Positions 62,907 to 64,000 of a stretch of 64,000 bases of DNA are shown here, piece by piece. A model generated the notes under the pieces. That model ran no database searches. It was not told the DNA's origin and saw nothing but the letters and a program-made list of their open reading frames with translations. The first letter of the stretch is position 1. Every line of letters begins with the position of its first letter. Location: contig CAWCPM010000020.1 in assembly GCA_963797565.1 (NCBI GenBank), positions 1 to 64,000 on the forward strand, given 5' to 3'. Position numbers and translations under genes: made by a program. Origin of the DNA: JAICYJ01 sp963797565. Lineage in GTDB: Bacteria; Actinomycetota; Thermoleophilia; Gaiellales; JAICJC01.

Positions 62907-62934
62907 ATAATACCACGCTTGGCCGTCCGTGCAA
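62907..62934 (-). promoter_or_regulatory. mihF promoter
   Basis: Minus strand: -35 TTGCAC (62929-62934), 16-bp spacer, -10 TATTAT (62907-62912) preceded by TG at the extended position. Predicted start about 62900, some 5 nt before the ATG, so a near-leaderless mRNA. Confidence 0.65.
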
Positions 62935-62963
62935 CGACAAAGAAACGGCCTGAATAGGCCGAT

Positions 62964-63902
62964 TCAAGGGTGGTTCGCATCAACCTCAAGTAAAGCCTTA
63001 CCCTGGGGGTGATGAGCCCGTCCAACGACGTCGTCAAAGGTGGAAACGCCGTGTCGCTCGAGCAGTGCGGGGAGTTCGGCGACGACCTCCTCGACCAGCC
63101 CGGGGTTGCGGAAGAGGGCGGTGCCGATGGCGACAACGTTCGCCCCTGCGGACGCGAACTCGAGACAGTCCTGGGCGCCGGCGACGCCGCCGACGCCGGC
63201 GATGGGAAGTCCGGTGGCGGCGCGGCAGTGAAAGATCGCGTGCAGGGCGACGGGCTTCACGGCCGGCCCGGAAAGGCCACCCCCGCCGCCGCCCAGGAGT
63301 GGCTGCAGCGTGTCGCGGTCGATCGCCATCCCGCGCACCGTGTTGATCAGCACCAGCCCTGCCGCACCGCCCTCGGCGGCGGCCAGCGCAACGGCCGAGA
63401 CGTCGGCCACGCTCGGCGACAGCTTCGCCAGCAGCGGTCGGTCGGTCTCTGCCCGGCAGCGCTCCAGCAGGGCCCGCGTCTCCGACGGGTCGGTGCCGAT
63501 CGAGATGCAGCCGGTGTCGACGTTGGGGCACGACACGTTCAGCTCGAGCGCAGCCACGGCCGGGTGAGCGCCGATCCGCCGCACACAGACGGCGTACTCC
63601 TCCCGGCTCCAGCCCCCCACGCTGACGATCAGCGGCACGCCCAGATCGGCCAGCCGCGGCAGATGCTCGTCGCAGAACCGCTCGAGGCCCGGGTTCGCGA
63701 GCCCGATCGAGTTGACCATGCCCTGCGGGGTCTCGGCGATACGCTGCGGAGGGTTTCCGGCGCGCGGGTTCAGCGTGACGGTCTTGGTGACGAACGCGGA
63801 AACGCCGAGGGTGCCCGCCGCCAGCGCGTCCAGCGTGCCCGAGCCGTTCAGCACCGGGTGGGCCAGGTCGATCCCACAGAAGCGGGTCGCGAGGCTAGCC
63901 AT
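62964..63902 (-). CDS. pyrD: Dihydroorotate dehydrogenase, class 1B catalytic subunit
   Basis: NAD-linked DHODH of pyrimidine synthesis, FMN-bound. 312 residues: LNGSGTLDA, the catalytic Cys in LELNVSCPNVDTG, LAKLSPSV, and the FMN phosphate site GVGGVAGAQDCLEFASAGA. It pairs with the PyrK electron-transfer subunit encoded immediately upstream, with which it overlaps by eight bases. Confidence 0.95.
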   Translation of the reverse strand: MASLATRFCGIDLAHPVLNGSGTLDALAAGTLGVSAFVTKTVTLNPRAGNPPQRIAETPQGMVNSIGLANPGLERFCDEHLPRLADLGVPLIVSVGGWSREEYAVCVRRIGAHPAVAALELNVSCPNVDTGCISIGTDPSETRALLERCRAETDRPLLAKLSPSVADVSAVALAAAEGGAAGLVLINTVRGMAIDRDTLQPLLGGGGGGLSGPAVKPVALHAIFHCRAATGLPIAGVGGVAGAQDCLEFASAGANVVAIGTALFRNPGLVEEVVAELPALLERHGVSTFDDVVGRAHHPQGKALLEVDANHP

Positions 63903-64000
63903 CGTGCGCGCCCGCCAGCACCCGTCCCGCCTCCAGCACCGGCCCCTCGACGCACAGCCGCTTCCACTCGCCGTCGATCTCGACCGCGCACCCGTAGCAG
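63895..64000 (-). CDS. pyrK: Dihydroorotate dehydrogenase electron-transfer subunit, C-terminal end (partial)
   Basis: Only the last ~34 codons lie in the window. They read CYGCAVEIDGEWKRLCVEG and end AGAHDG. The cysteines match the [2Fe-2S] cluster of PyrK, which passes electrons from PyrD to NAD+. The start and the FAD/NAD domains are outside the window. Confidence 0.85.
   Translation of the reverse strand, partial: CYGCAVEIDGEWKRLCVEGPVLEAGRVLAGAHDG

Overview
High-GC chromosomal DNA from an actinobacterium, most likely an uncultured or deep-branching lineage such as Thermoleophilia (Solirubrobacterales/Gaiellales type). That placement is inferred from gene content: actinobacterial integration host factor (mihF), MurT/GatD lipid II amidation, an F420-type reductase, LL-diaminopimelate aminotransferase, and both RNase Y and RNase J. 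I saw no rRNA, tRNA, CRISPR array, phage block or recognisable insertion sequence. The window is almost all core genome.

Layout. 1-6.9 kb: an HD-GYP protein, a degenerate GGDEF protein, two tandem flippase-like membrane proteins, a sigma-70 factor and a homing-endonuclease-associated-repeat protein. 7.0-9.3 kb: a small protein plus murT-gatD. 9.4-17.3 kb (minus strand): a small basic ORF with its own promoter and operator, NUDIX-dut-hflX, dapL-dapF, a membrane protein, miaA-miaB and an MBL hydrolase. 17.4-20.1 kb (plus): merR-MFS exporter and a macro-domain protein. 20.1-24.8 kb (minus): a hypothetical gene, histidine kinase/response regulator, a secreted protein and RNase Y. 25.1-26.4 kb: a SIMPL protein and a VOC protein around a 168-bp inverted repeat. 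26.5-36.5 kb (minus): recX, recA (SOS box), cinA, rodZ, a DUF4269-like membrane fusion, ftsK, RNase J and dapA. 36.5-42.3 kb: MOSC and F420 genes (plus), then dapB, an M16 peptidase, pnp and rpsO (minus). 42.4-47.8 kb: UDP-glucuronate decarboxylase and an S51 peptidase (plus), a 285-bp nested inverted-repeat element, then ribF-truB-nrnA-rbfA-DUF503 (minus). 47.8-50.9 kb (plus): an antiporter and a GNAT/HisRS-like fusion that split the translation cluster. 50.9-55.1 kb (minus): infB-ylxR-nusA-rimP behind a leader attenuator. 55.1-64 kb: dtd, then a TPR gene, TgpA-DUF58-MoxR, coaBC, rpoZ, gmk, mihF, pyrD and the end of pyrK.

How the genes work together. Three themes dominate. The first is envelope building (dapA, dapB, dapF, dapL, murT, gatD, ftsK, rodZ, flippase-like proteins). 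The second is translation and RNA turnover (infB, nusA, rimP, rbfA, truB, rpsO, pnp, rny, rnj, miaA, miaB, hflX, dtd). The third is DNA maintenance (recA, recX, dut, nudix, mihF).

Two patterns run through the window. (1) Fifteen transcription units have a TAnnnT -10 hexamer 5-9 nt (mostly 6-7) before the start codon and no Shine-Dalgarno sequence, which predicts leaderless mRNAs. Genes with real leaders instead have strong AGGAGG-type sites. (2) About 16 single-base-type frame breaks lie in otherwise intact genes, including essential ones. They most likely reflect indel errors in the assembly rather than pseudogenes.

The most unusual items are the nested inverted-repeat element that appears to have rewritten the ribF C-terminus, the leaderless and overlapping divergent promoters, the GNAT/HisRS-like fusion, a DapF homologue with serine at both catalytic cysteine positions, and the rimP-nusA leader attenuator.
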